From assembly GCA_035515515.1 (NCBI GenBank), contig DATJBC010000125.1, forward strand, positions 1-12,236: a DNA stretch of 12,236 nucleotides. Direction: 5' to 3'. Positions 1 through 8,437 of the stretch are shown piece after piece. Each line of letters begins with the position of its first letter. Position 1 is the first letter of the stretch. The translations under genes were made by a program, and so were the position numbers. The notes beneath the pieces are model-generated. The model was not told the origin of the DNA. It made no database searches and saw only the letters and a list, made by a program, of their open reading frames with translations. Origin of the DNA: DATJBC01 sp035515515. GTDB lineage: Bacteria; Actinomycetota; Acidimicrobiia; Acidimicrobiales; UBA8190.

Positions 1-1230
1 TGCTCGTTCCCCAACCTCCAGCACCACCGCATCGTCACGCAGTTGCTGCGCGGCGACTTCCACTACGCCGCGCCGGGCCCCCTCGACCCGTCGTTCGTCC
101 ATCTCTTCACCGCTACCGGGGCGGTGCAGCTCCTGCTCGACGCCGGCTTCGTGCCCGACGTCACCGACCGCGTCGAGGGACCCCCCGGCACGGATCCCGC
201 CGCGGCGCTCTCGGCCGAGGCCACCGTGGCCGCCGGCGCGCCCCTCCTCGAGCGGTTGGGGGTGGGGGCCAAAGACGCCGAGCGCGACCTCGCCACCCGG
301 TGGCTCGTGGTGCGGGGGACGGCCCAGGAGCCCGTCGACCCCGCCGAGGAGATCCCCGTCACCGTGGTGGCGTGCGTCAACGACGAGGCCCAGCTGGAGG
401 CCAATCTGCTGCGCTCGCCGTGCCTGGCGCCGGGGACCCCGCACGAGGTCCTGTTGTTCCGCGACCGCACCAGCGCGGCGGAAGGGCTCAACGCCGGCAT
501 CGAGCAGGCCCGCAACGAGCTGGTGGTGCTCGTCCATCAGGACGTGTACCTCCCCGCGGGCTGGCCGGCGCGCCTGGCCCGCCAGTGGCGCCTGGCCTCC
601 GCCCGGGGTGCGACGGTGGGCATCGCCGGGGTCTTCGGCGTCGAGAGCCGGCGCATCGCCTTCGACGCCACCGGGCACGTCGTGCACCGCGACCGTCGCC
701 TGCACCACAAGGTCCTGCCCTGTGACGTCGACGGGCTCGACGAGCTCCTCATGGTCGTGCCCCGCGACACGCCGCTCCGCGCCGACCCCGAGCTCGGCTG
801 GCACCTCTACGGCACCGACCTCGCCCTGCAGGCCCAGGCGCGCCGGCTCCGGGCCGTGGTCCTCGACGCGCCGTGCCACCACAACTCGCTCACGGGGCGC
901 GTGCCGTGGCAGTACCGCCAGAGCGAGCGCGTCCTGGCCCGCAAGTGGCGGTCCATGCTCCCCATCCACACCAACCTGTCCTCGATCGACACGTGGCTGC
1001 TCGACGCCCCCCCCGGCGACGACCACGCCGGCGAGCACGGCGCGCCGGGCGCCGCCGGCGAGGCGGAGGCCGTGGCGGCCCTGGTGGCGAGCCTGCGGCG
1101 CGAGCAGGCCGCGCTGCACCGCGAGCTCGAGCAGGCGCGGCTGCAGGTGGCCTCCATGCAGGCGAGCCCGTTCTGGCGGGCCCGGCAGCTCTACGCCGGC
1201 GTGCGCGAGCGGCTCGTGCGCCGGCGCTGA
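1..1230 (+). CDS. Methyltransferase-glycosyltransferase fusion, 3' part (5' end outside window)
   Basis: The frame is open from base 1, so the gene starts upstream; the TTG at 43 is internal. 409 residues are visible. Residues 1-40 (FPNLQHH, then LRGDF, GPLDPSFVHLFT) look like the C-terminal part of a class I SAM-dependent methyltransferase of the Methyltransf_23/11 type, where relatives read SIPNvrH...GpLDrtHlrfFT. From about residue 118 a GT-A-like domain of the Glyco_tranf_2_5 type follows, with IPVTVVACVNDE, a long central stretch ending in LVHQDVYLP (177-185) and a late YGTDLALQA. The last 55 residues are a charged probable coiled coil ending in SPFWRARQLY, a tail common on actinobacterial polysaccharide glycosyltransferases. 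It probably methylates and/or transfers a sugar during surface-glycan assembly in the cytosol. The substrate is unknown and the SAM-binding motif lies outside the window. The last 40 bp overlap the convergent exostosin gene. Confidence 0.85.
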   Translation, partial: CSFPNLQHHRIVTQLLRGDFHYAAPGPLDPSFVHLFTATGAVQLLLDAGFVPDVTDRVEGPPGTDPAAALSAEATVAAGAPLLERLGVGAKDAERDLATRWLVVRGTAQEPVDPAEEIPVTVVACVNDEAQLEANLLRSPCLAPGTPHEVLLFRDRTSAAEGLNAGIEQARNELVVLVHQDVYLPAGWPARLARQWRLASARGATVGIAGVFGVESRRIAFDATGHVVHRDRRLHHKVLPCDVDGLDELLMVVPRDTPLRADPELGWHLYGTDLALQAQARRLRAVVLDAPCHHNSLTGRVPWQYRQSERVLARKWRSMLPIHTNLSSIDTWLLDAPPGDDHAGEHGAPGAAGEAEAVAALVASLRREQAALHRELEQARLQVASMQASPFWRARQLYAGVRERLVRRR

Positions 1231-2243
1231 GCGCGCCAGGCGCGCCGCACCCCGACGGCCAGCCCCGACAGGTCGCGACGGAGGTCGCGCCGCACCCACA
1301 ACGCCAGGACCATGGCCGGCCGCAGCGCCCGCACCACCGGCCGCCAGCGCCGGTCGGCCGCCAGGGCCTGGGCGGCGGCGTCCACCAGCTCGTCGAAGAG
1401 CACGTCCGGCGCGAAGTGGCGCTCCCAGGCGCGGCGCGCCGCGGCGCCTCGCGCGGCGGCGCCCGGGCGCTCGGCGCGCAGGATCGCCGCCACCCGCCCG
1501 ACGTGGCGCTCGGGGACCCGCAGCGCCAGCGCCGCCCAGTCGGGGCCGCGCGGCAGCACGTAGCGGTCCGAGAGCACCACCGGCGCCCGCCCCAGGCTCA
1601 TCGCCTCGAAGAGCCGCAGCGTGCCGGTGCCCACGCCCCGGGGGCAGAGCACGAAGGCGGAGTCGAGCATCGTCCGCACGTAGCGCGCCTGGCCCTCGGC
1701 CCGCGCCGGGGCGTCGTGGTCGAAGTGGTCGTACGCGCCGGTGCTGTCGCGCACGGCGCACTCGCCCGGGTCGAGGTCGAGGGCGAAGAGGCGCCGTCGC
1801 AGGCGCGAGGAGGCCGAGCCCTCGAAGCTGAGGAGCAGGCTGGCCGGGCCGGGCGCCCCGGGGTCGAAGCGCGCGGCGGCGGCCTGCACGGCGAGGTTGC
1901 CGTGGTCGCCGTAGCTGGAGGCGAAGGCGTGGCTGCGGACGCGCCCCACGGCGGTGCTCAGGCCGCGCCGGGGCGACGTGTACACACCGGGGGCCAGGGG
2001 GCAGTAGTGGTCGTCGCCGGTGTAGACGGCGCAGCGCTCGGGGAAGGCCCGGTACAGGGGGTGCTCCGTCAGCCGGCGGGGGCGGGCGGTGAAGCTCCCG
2101 CACAGCAGGATGAGCTCGGCGTCGGCGGGCGAGGGGGCCAGGGAGTGGCGCGCCGGCGCCCCCGCGGGCCGCGGCGCGCCGGCGAGCGCCTCCACCACGG
2201 CGGCCAGCGGGTGGCCGGCCACGGGCGCCACGAACACCCTCAC
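1191..2243 (-). CDS. Exostosin-family (GT47-like) glycosyltransferase
   Basis: A 350-residue protein from a GTG start (MRVFVAP). The exostosin signature lies in the C-terminal half: SFEGSASSRLRRRLF (139-153), then DSAFVLCPRGVGTGTLRLFEAM (194-215) and APVVLSDRYVLP (220-231). In the family this is the nucleotide-sugar-binding half of a GT-B-like fold, with the CPRG loop and a conserved Glu (here E213). In animals and plants GT47 enzymes build heparan sulfate and cell-wall glycans; bacterial members sit in capsule or exopolysaccharide loci and mostly lack known substrates. No signal peptide or membrane segment is evident, so it probably acts in the cytosol. The C-terminus is strongly basic (RRAWRAQRRRTSRSR). 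The gene runs against its neighbours: its end overlaps the upstream + strand gene by 40 bp and its start is 35 bp from a divergent glycosyltransferase. I see no clear TANNNT box for it. Confidence 0.87.
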   Translation of the reverse strand: MRVFVAPVAGHPLAAVVEALAGAPRPAGAPARHSLAPSPADAELILLCGSFTARPRRLTEHPLYRAFPERCAVYTGDDHYCPLAPGVYTSPRRGLSTAVGRVRSHAFASSYGDHGNLAVQAAAARFDPGAPGPASLLLSFEGSASSRLRRRLFALDLDPGECAVRDSTGAYDHFDHDAPARAEGQARYVRTMLDSAFVLCPRGVGTGTLRLFEAMSLGRAPVVLSDRYVLPRGPDWAALALRVPERHVGRVAAILRAERPGAAARGAAARRAWERHFAPDVLFDELVDAAAQALAADRRWRPVVRALRPAMVLALWVRRDLRRDLSGLAVGVRRAWRAQRRRTSRSRTPA

Positions 2244-2263
2244 GGCCCGCCGCCGCCGGCCGG

Positions 2264-2269
2264 TACGCT
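2264..2269 (+). promoter_or_regulatory. Candidate -10 box (TACGCT) of a near-leaderless promoter
   Basis: TACGCT fits TANNNT and lies nine bases before the GTG at 2279. A transcript starting the usual 6-8 bases downstream would begin at or within a few bases of the start codon. The whole divergent gap is 35 bp and has no Shine-Dalgarno sequence for this gene, which also favours a leaderless mRNA. No convincing -35 hexamer is visible. Confidence 0.45.
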
Positions 2270-2278
2270 CGCTGTCCC

Positions 2279-3214
2279 GTGACGGACCTCGTGAGCGTGG
2301 TGCTCCCCACGCGCGACCGCGCCGAGGACGTCGTCCGGGCCGCCACCTCGGTCTTGTCCCAGGACCTCGAGGCGCTCGAGCTGGTGGTCGTGAACGACAG
2401 CTCGACCGACGACACCGCCCGTGTCCTGGACGAGCTGGCCGGGCGCGACGACCGCGTGCACGTCGTGGAGACCGAGGCCCCGCTGGGGCCGTGCGAGGCC
2501 CGCAACCGCGGCCTGGCCGTCGCCCGCGGGGAGATCGTGGGGTTCTGCGACGACGACGACCGGTGGCTCCCCGGCATCGGCTCCGCCCTGACGGCGTTCC
2601 TCGATGCGCGCCCCGAGCTCGCCATGGTGTCGTCGTGGCACGTCGTCGAGCACGCCGCCACGGGCCGCTCGGCGGTGTTCAGAGGCCCACTGCGGTTCGG
2701 CACCGAGGCGTTGCTGTGGCAGAACGTGGTCGGGCTCCCCTTCGCGCTGATCCGGCGCGGGGCCCTGTCGTTCGAGGTCGGGTTCGACCCGGCGCTCCCC
2801 ACGGGCGAGGACTGGGACCTCTTCTTGCGCTGCGCCCAGGAGCGCCCGGTGTGCACCGTCCCCCACGTGGGCTATCTCTACACCCAGCACGGCGGGACGC
2901 GGGTCACCCGCAGCGCCGACGCGCAGGCGGTGGGCAGGCGCGGCTTCCTGGCCAAGCACGGCGCGGCCATGTCGAGCGCGTGCCGCCTCTACCACCAGGC
3001 CGTCCTGGCCGGCTACGACGGCGGGCGGCCCGCCATGGCCGGGGCGCTGCGCGCGGGCGCCGTCTCGCATCCGGTGGGCGCGGGCTGCGCCGCGCTGGTG
3101 CTGGCGGCCAGCCTCGGCGCGCACCGCGTGGGCCAGCGCCGGGGCGACCCCGGGCTCCAGGCGCGCGTCATGGCCCGCCTGGTGTCCCCCCGCGGCGCGC
3201 CGAGAGGGCGCTGA
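2279..3214 (+). CDS. Family 2 glycosyltransferase
   Basis: A 311-residue GT-A enzyme from a GTG start. The N-terminus is a typical GT2 first strand (VSVVLPTRDR, 5-14), followed by SVLSQDLEALELVVVNDSSTDD (24-45) for nucleotide binding, ARNRGLAVARG (74-84) and the metal-binding CDDDDRW (90-96). GEDWDLFLR (from 176) supplies the acidic ED motif where the catalytic base is expected. It probably transfers a sugar from a nucleotide donor to a lipid-linked glycan at the cytosolic face; donor and acceptor cannot be read from the sequence. The last 70 residues are Ala/Gly-rich, may form a helical C-terminal extension, and end in a basic tail. The gene is divergent from the exostosin gene and is followed by about 100 bp carrying a possible terminator and the next promoter. 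Confidence 0.9.
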   Translation: MTDLVSVVLPTRDRAEDVVRAATSVLSQDLEALELVVVNDSSTDDTARVLDELAGRDDRVHVVETEAPLGPCEARNRGLAVARGEIVGFCDDDDRWLPGIGSALTAFLDARPELAMVSSWHVVEHAATGRSAVFRGPLRFGTEALLWQNVVGLPFALIRRGALSFEVGFDPALPTGEDWDLFLRCAQERPVCTVPHVGYLYTQHGGTRVTRSADAQAVGRRGFLAKHGAAMSSACRLYHQAVLAGYDGGRPAMAGALRAGAVSHPVGAGCAALVLAASLGAHRVGQRRGDPGLQARVMARLVSPRGAPRGR

Positions 3215-3220
3215 GCCCGC

Positions 3221-3244
3221 GCCGGGGCCGCCTCGTGGCCCGGC
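3221..3244 (+). terminator. Possible terminator hairpin without U-tract
   Basis: GCCGGGGCC at 3221-3229 and GGCCCGGC at 3237-3244 can pair as eight G-C pairs with one bulged G around a 7-base loop, seven bases after the stop codon of the GT2 gene. There is no T-run after it. In DNA this GC-rich such pairing can occur by chance, so support comes mainly from its position between a stop codon and a new promoter. Confidence 0.35.
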
Positions 3245-3262
3245 CGGCGACGACCCCCGGCG

Positions 3263-3268
3263 TAGAAT
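3263..3268 (+). promoter_or_regulatory. -10 box (TAGAAT) of the GNAT/phosphotransferase/aminotransferase operon
   Basis: TAGAAT is one base from the bacterial consensus TATAAT and stands out as an AT-rich island in the intergenic gap. Transcription would begin near 3275, which rules out the GTG at 3270 as the start codon and leaves a leader of roughly 45 bases before the ATG at 3321. No matching -35 hexamer is evident. Confidence 0.55.
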
Positions 3269-3320
3269 CGTGGCGACACCGGGGCGCGCCGTGCTCCCCG
3301 CGCCTTTCGATGGGGGGTCG

Positions 3321-3980
3321 ATGCCCGACAGCGCGGCTGGGTCGCCACCCGACCAGCGCGGCGCTCCGGTCCGGCTCCGGCGGGGCGACCCGTCCGACGC
3401 GCCGGTCGTGGCCGCCCTGCACCACGAGCTGATCGCCGAGGGCTTCCTGTCGAGCCTCGGCCCGCGCTTTCTGCGCCGCCTGTACCGCCGCGTGGCGCTG
3501 TCGGGCGACTCCTTCCTCCTCGTGGCCGAGGTGGACGCCGTGCCGGTGGGGTTCATCGCCGGGTCGGTGTCGTTGGGCCGGCTCTACCGGCGCTTCATCG
3601 TGCGCGACGGCGTCGCGGCGGCGCTCGGTTCGGCGCGGCAGCTGCTCGGCGCGTGGCGGCGCGCCCTGGAGACGTTGCGACACGGCGGCGAGGGGGGTGC
3701 GGGGGCGCCCGCCGCCGAGCTGCTGGCGGTGGCCGTGGCGCCGGCCTGGCGGGGCCGGGGCGTGGGGGCGCGCCTGGTGACGGGCTTCCTGGCCGAGGTG
3801 GCCGCCATGGCCGGCGACGCCAGCCGGGTCGTGGTGGGGGCGGAGAACGCCACCGCCATCGCCATGTACCGGCGGGCGGGGTTCACCGCGGCGCGCACCT
3901 TCGAGCTGCACCCGGGCACGACGTCGCTCCTCATGGAGCACGGCGGCGCCGGCACCGGGGCGCGCCCGGCGGCGCCGTGA
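3321..3980 (+). CDS. GNAT-family N-acetyltransferase, possibly acting on an amino sugar
   Basis: A 219-residue GNAT protein. VRLRRGDPSDAPVVAALHHELI (17-38) is the usual first strand and helix, LAVAVAPAWRGRGVGARLV (135-153) is motif A with the acetyl-CoA pyrophosphate loop RGRGVG, and AENATAIAMYRRAGF (174-188) is motif B with the conserved Asn and Tyr. I chose the ATG at 3321, which follows the promoter at 3263 and a G-rich stretch at 3312-3317; an in-frame GTG at 3291 is also possible. The stop shares GTGA with the next gene. With a polyprenyl-phosphate transferase and a sugar aminotransferase in the same overlapping operon, N-acetylation of a UDP- or dTDP-amino sugar, as done by the GNAT enzymes WecD and PseH, is the best inference. 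Acetylation of another small molecule remains possible. Confidence 0.85.
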   Translation: MPDSAAGSPPDQRGAPVRLRRGDPSDAPVVAALHHELIAEGFLSSLGPRFLRRLYRRVALSGDSFLLVAEVDAVPVGFIAGSVSLGRLYRRFIVRDGVAAALGSARQLLGAWRRALETLRHGGEGGAGAPAAELLAVAVAPAWRGRGVGARLVTGFLAEVAAMAGDASRVVVGAENATAIAMYRRAGFTAARTFELHPGTTSLLMEHGGAGTGARPAAP

Positions 3981-4938
3981 CGCGCGTGCTCGTCGTGGCG
4001 GCCGGCGCCCTGGCCGCCGGCGTGGCCCTCACCCCCCTGGCCATGGTGCTGGCCCGTCGCACGGGCGTGGTCGACCGGCCGGGGCCGCTCAAGCCGCACG
4101 CCGCCCCCGTGCCCTACCTGGGCGGGCTGGCGGTGCTGGGGGCGGCCGTGATCGGCGCGGCCCTCGGCCGGCCCTCGGTCGTGTGGCCCCTGGCCGGGGC
4201 CCTCGTCCTCGGGGTGCTCGACGACCGCTTCGACCTGTCCCCCGCCCTGCGCCTGGCCGGGCAGGTGGCGGTGGGGGCGGGCGTCGCCTGTGTGGCCCCC
4301 ACCGTCGTGCCCGGCGTCGGCGGCGGCGTCCTCGTGTGCGCCGTGGCCGTGGTCCTCATGAACGGCGTGAACTTCCTCGACGGCCTCGACGCCCTGGCCG
4401 GCGGCGTGGCCCTGGTGGCCGGGGCGGCGTTCGCCGCCCTGGCGCCCGGCGCGGCGCGCGACCTGGCGACGGCGACCGCCGCCGGTGTCGCCGGCTTCCT
4501 CCTCTACAACCGGCCGCCGGCCCGCGTCTACCTCGGCGACGGCGGCGCCTACCTGCTGGGCGCCATCCTGGCGGTGCTGCTCGCCCTGGAGTGGTCGACC
4601 GCCCACCGGCGCGCCGTGAGCGTGGCGGCGCTCACCTTCGTGGTGCTGCCCGCCGGGGAGGTCGCCTTCGCCGTCGTGCGCCGGCTGCGGGGCCGGGCGG
4701 GGGTCACCCGGGGCGACCGGCGCCACCCCTACGACCTGATGGTCGCCCGGGGGTGCTCGGCGGGGCGCGCCGCGCTCGCCTACGCCGGCGCCGAGGTGCT
4801 CCTGGTCGTGGCCGGGCTGTGGGCGTCGACGCTCCACACGCTGCTCGGGCCGGCGCTGGTGGCCGGGGCGGCCGCCGTGGCGGTGACGGCCGCGGCGGGC
4901 GCCCTGGGGGCGCTGTCGCCGGGACCCGAGGTGCCGGT

Positions 4939-4942
<4 letters not shown>
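3977..4942 (+). CDS. Polyprenyl-phosphate sugar-1-phosphate transferase (WecA/TagO/MraY superfamily)
   Basis: A 321-residue polytopic membrane protein of glycosyltransferase family 4 (PF00953). It should transfer a sugar-1-phosphate from a UDP-sugar to a polyprenyl phosphate at the inner face of the membrane, starting a lipid-linked glycan. Visible motifs, in order: KPHAAPVPYLGG (39-50), LDDRFDLSP (81-89) with the Mg-binding Asp pair, NGVNFLDGLDALAGG (129-143), YLGDGGAYLLG (185-195), and GDRRHPYDLM (246-255) where WecA has its His-rich cytosolic loop. About ten hydrophobic segments fill the rest. The GTG start overlaps the stop of the GNAT gene (GTGA), and its own stop overlaps the aminotransferase start the same way, so translation is probably coupled. 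NFLDGLDAL and the YDxL form of the His loop favour a WecA/TagO-like enzyme over the peptidoglycan enzyme MraY. The exact sugar is unknown. Confidence 0.9.
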
Positions 4943-6069
<1,127 letters not shown>

Positions 6070-6079
6070 GCTGCCGCCG

Positions 6080-8437
6080 GTGCGCCACGTGGGGGTGGAC
6101 CACGACATCGTGGTCGGCGGCCGGGTCGCTTCGTCGGAGGGTGCGGCACGCACCCCCTCCGACGCGCCCGGCGCGCGCCGGCCGGTGGCCGTGCGCGCCG
6201 ACGTCCTGGGCGTGCTGTGGGTCCTCGCCGCCGCCGGGCTCGTCCTGGTGCGGGCGCTGCGCCCCGGCATGTCGCTCGGGCCCTTCGACCTCCTGTCGCG
6301 CTTCGGGCTCACCAGCCAGCCGGGCGTGGCCGTGCACAACGCCATCCAGGCCGACCAGATCCAGCAGTTCGTCCCGTGGATGAACCTGGCGTGGCACCAG
6401 GTGCACGGCGGGCATCTCCCGTTGTGGAACCCCGACAACGTCCTGGGCGTGCCGCTGGCGTTCAACTGGCAGTCGAGCGTGTTCAGCCTGCCCACCGTGG
6501 TGGGGTACCTGGTCCCCGTCAGCTACGCGTACACCGCCATGGTGCTGGGCAAGCTCGTCATCGCCGGCACCGGCGCCTACGTGCTGTGCCGGGTGCTCGG
6601 GACCGGGGCGCTGGGGGCGGCCATGGGCGGGACCGCCTTCGAGCTGTCGGGCGCCATGGTCGTCCACGCCGGATGGCCCCACACCAGCGTCACCTGCTGG
6701 GGGGGCTGGGCCCTGGCCGCCCTCGTGATGGTGGTGCGCGGCCGGCGCCGGATGTGGAGCGCGCTCCTCCTGACGGTGTCGGTGGCCATGGCCGTCTACG
6801 GCGGCCACCCCGAGAGCCTCGTGGTCATGGGCGTCGCCGTGGCCGTGTTCGTGGTCGTCTACCTGGTGGCCCGGGCCCGCCTCGGCGGCGGCGCGGTGAT
6901 GCGCCCCGTGCGCGACATGGTGCTCGCCATCGTGGGGGGCCTCGCCCTGGGCGCGCCCTTGTTGCTGCCCGGGGTGCAGCTGGGCGTGCTGTCGTCGCGC
7001 AACAGCGGCACGCCCGCCCCCGCCTTCCCCCTGTCGCACCTGCCCAACGTGCTGGGCCCGGGGCTCCAGGGCAACGACTTCCGGACGGCCGCCTACGTCG
7101 GGGTGGTCGTGCTCGTCATGGCGCTCGTGGCCGCCCGCGTGTCGTGGCGGCGCCCCGAGGTGCCCGCCTTGGTGGCCGTGGCCGCGGTGAGCGCCCTCCT
7201 CACCTTCGTGTCGGTGGCCGACAAGCTCATGCACCTCGTGCCGGGGGGCAAGACGGTGGCCTGGAGCCGGTCGGTGATGCTGCTCGCCCTGGCCCTGGCG
7301 GTGCTGGCCGCCCTGGGGGTGGACGCCCTCGTGAAGGCGCCCGCCGACCGCGTCGCCCTGCGCTGGCTGGCCGCCGGCTTCGGCGGGGCGGGGCTGGTGG
7401 TGGGGGCGCTGGCGGTGGCCGGCGCCCTGGGCGCGGCGCCCGCCGTGGCCCGTCACGACACCAGCCTCGTCTGGCCCGCCGCCCAGGCGGGGGGCGGGCT
7501 GGCCGTGGCGGGGGCGCTGTGGTGGGGGCGCCGCTCGCGCCACGGCCGGCGGACGCCGCGGCCGGCGGGCGCGGTGTCGGTCCTGTTGGCCCTGGAGACC
7601 GCCTTCCTCCTGAGCGCCGGGGTGCCGTTCTGGTCGGTGAGCTCCTCGTACTTCGCGCCCAACCCGGCCATCACGGCCCTCCAGCAACGCGTGGGCGACA
7701 GCCTGGTCGGCTACGGCAGCTGCCGGTCGCTGCGCTACCTCACCGCCTCGCCCAACGAGGTCGGCATCCGGCCCGACGCCAACATCGGCTACGGCCTCCA
7801 CGAGCTGGCCGTGTACGACCCCATCCTGCCCGAGAGCTACTTCCGGTCGTGGCTGGCGGTGAGCGGCCAGCGCACGCCCCCCTCGCTGCAGCAGCTCGGC
7901 GTGTTCTGCGCCCACATCGTGACCGTCTACCAGGCGCGCGCCTTCGGCGTGCAGTACGTGCTCGAGCCTCCCCATCACCGGCTGTTCGGCGGGGGCAAGC
8001 CCGTGGCCGTGGTGGGCGGCGAGAGCCTCTACGCCATCCCCGGCGCGGCCCAGGCCGTGCGCATCACCCGCCGCCCGGCGGGCGTGGCGGTGCCCACCGA
8101 GGCCACCGGCTCGCCGCTGCCGGTGACCCACGCCGACGACGCCGCGTGGCGCGTCGTGGTGGACGGGCCGTCCGCCGCCATCGTGCGCTTCCACCTGACC
8201 GACGTGCCGGGGTGGCAGGCGTCGCTGGACGGCCGCCCCCTGGCCCTGCACCCGTGGGCCGACAGCACCATGCTCGAAGCGAGCGTGCCCCCCGGCCACC
8301 ACGTCATCACGCTGCGCTACTGGCCCGTGGCCTTCACCGTCGGGCTGGTCGTGGCCGGTGCCGTGGTGGTGTGCTTCGCGGCGCTGGGCATCGTGGTGGC
8401 GCTCCGGGGACGGCGGCGGGCGGCGCCCACGCCGTGA
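6080..8437 (+). CDS. YfhO-like membrane glycosyltransferase (GT-C type)
   Basis: A 785-residue polytopic protein of the YfhO family (PF09586). The first membrane segment is near residues 41-58. The next stretch carries QADQIQQFVPW (90-100), whose Asp92 lies where GT-C enzymes keep a catalytic acid in the first outer loop, followed by GHLPLWNP and GVPLAFNWQSSVF, typical of the family. Many hydrophobic segments follow, then an extracytoplasmic domain (about 515-750) with DVPGWQASLDGRPL, a common YfhO closing motif, and a final helix (about 751-775) before a basic tail. Bacillus and Listeria relatives decorate lipoteichoic acid using polyprenyl-phosphate sugars, so this enzyme probably modifies a glycan outside the membrane. 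The frame is open far upstream, but the TAGGCT box seven bases before GTG 6080 sets the start. Its stop overlaps the next GT2 gene (GTGA). Confidence 0.85.
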   Translation: MRHVGVDHDIVVGGRVASSEGAARTPSDAPGARRPVAVRADVLGVLWVLAAAGLVLVRALRPGMSLGPFDLLSRFGLTSQPGVAVHNAIQADQIQQFVPWMNLAWHQVHGGHLPLWNPDNVLGVPLAFNWQSSVFSLPTVVGYLVPVSYAYTAMVLGKLVIAGTGAYVLCRVLGTGALGAAMGGTAFELSGAMVVHAGWPHTSVTCWGGWALAALVMVVRGRRRMWSALLLTVSVAMAVYGGHPESLVVMGVAVAVFVVVYLVARARLGGGAVMRPVRDMVLAIVGGLALGAPLLLPGVQLGVLSSRNSGTPAPAFPLSHLPNVLGPGLQGNDFRTAAYVGVVVLVMALVAARVSWRRPEVPALVAVAAVSALLTFVSVADKLMHLVPGGKTVAWSRSVMLLALALAVLAALGVDALVKAPADRVALRWLAAGFGGAGLVVGALAVAGALGAAPAVARHDTSLVWPAAQAGGGLAVAGALWWGRRSRHGRRTPRPAGAVSVLLALETAFLLSAGVPFWSVSSSYFAPNPAITALQQRVGDSLVGYGSCRSLRYLTASPNEVGIRPDANIGYGLHELAVYDPILPESYFRSWLAVSGQRTPPSLQQLGVFCAHIVTVYQARAFGVQYVLEPPHHRLFGGGKPVAVVGGESLYAIPGAAQAVRITRRPAGVAVPTEATGSPLPVTHADDAAWRVVVDGPSAAIVRFHLTDVPGWQASLDGRPLALHPWADSTMLEASVPPGHHVITLRYWPVAFTVGLVVAGAVVVCFAALGIVVALRGRRRAAPTP
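6132..6164 (+). other. Long hairpin in the early coding region of the YfhO-like gene
   Basis: CGTCGGAGG at 6132-6140 pairs perfectly with CCTCCGACG at 6156-6164, and GTGC (6141-6144) with GCAC (6150-6153), leaving a two-base bulge and a 5-base loop. It lies about 50 bases into the predicted leaderless mRNA, in a low-complexity stretch of the protein before the first membrane segment. It could slow early translation or be a chance product of GC-rich sequence. Confidence 0.4.

Noticed and set aside
43..45. TTG as start of the first gene
   Set aside because: The frame is open to base 1, and the 14 residues before it (FPNLQHH) match the methyltransferase family.
3270..3272. GTG as start of the GNAT gene
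   Set aside because: It begins two bases after TAGAAT, so it would lie upstream of the expected transcription start. The first GNAT strand begins well after the ATG at 3321.
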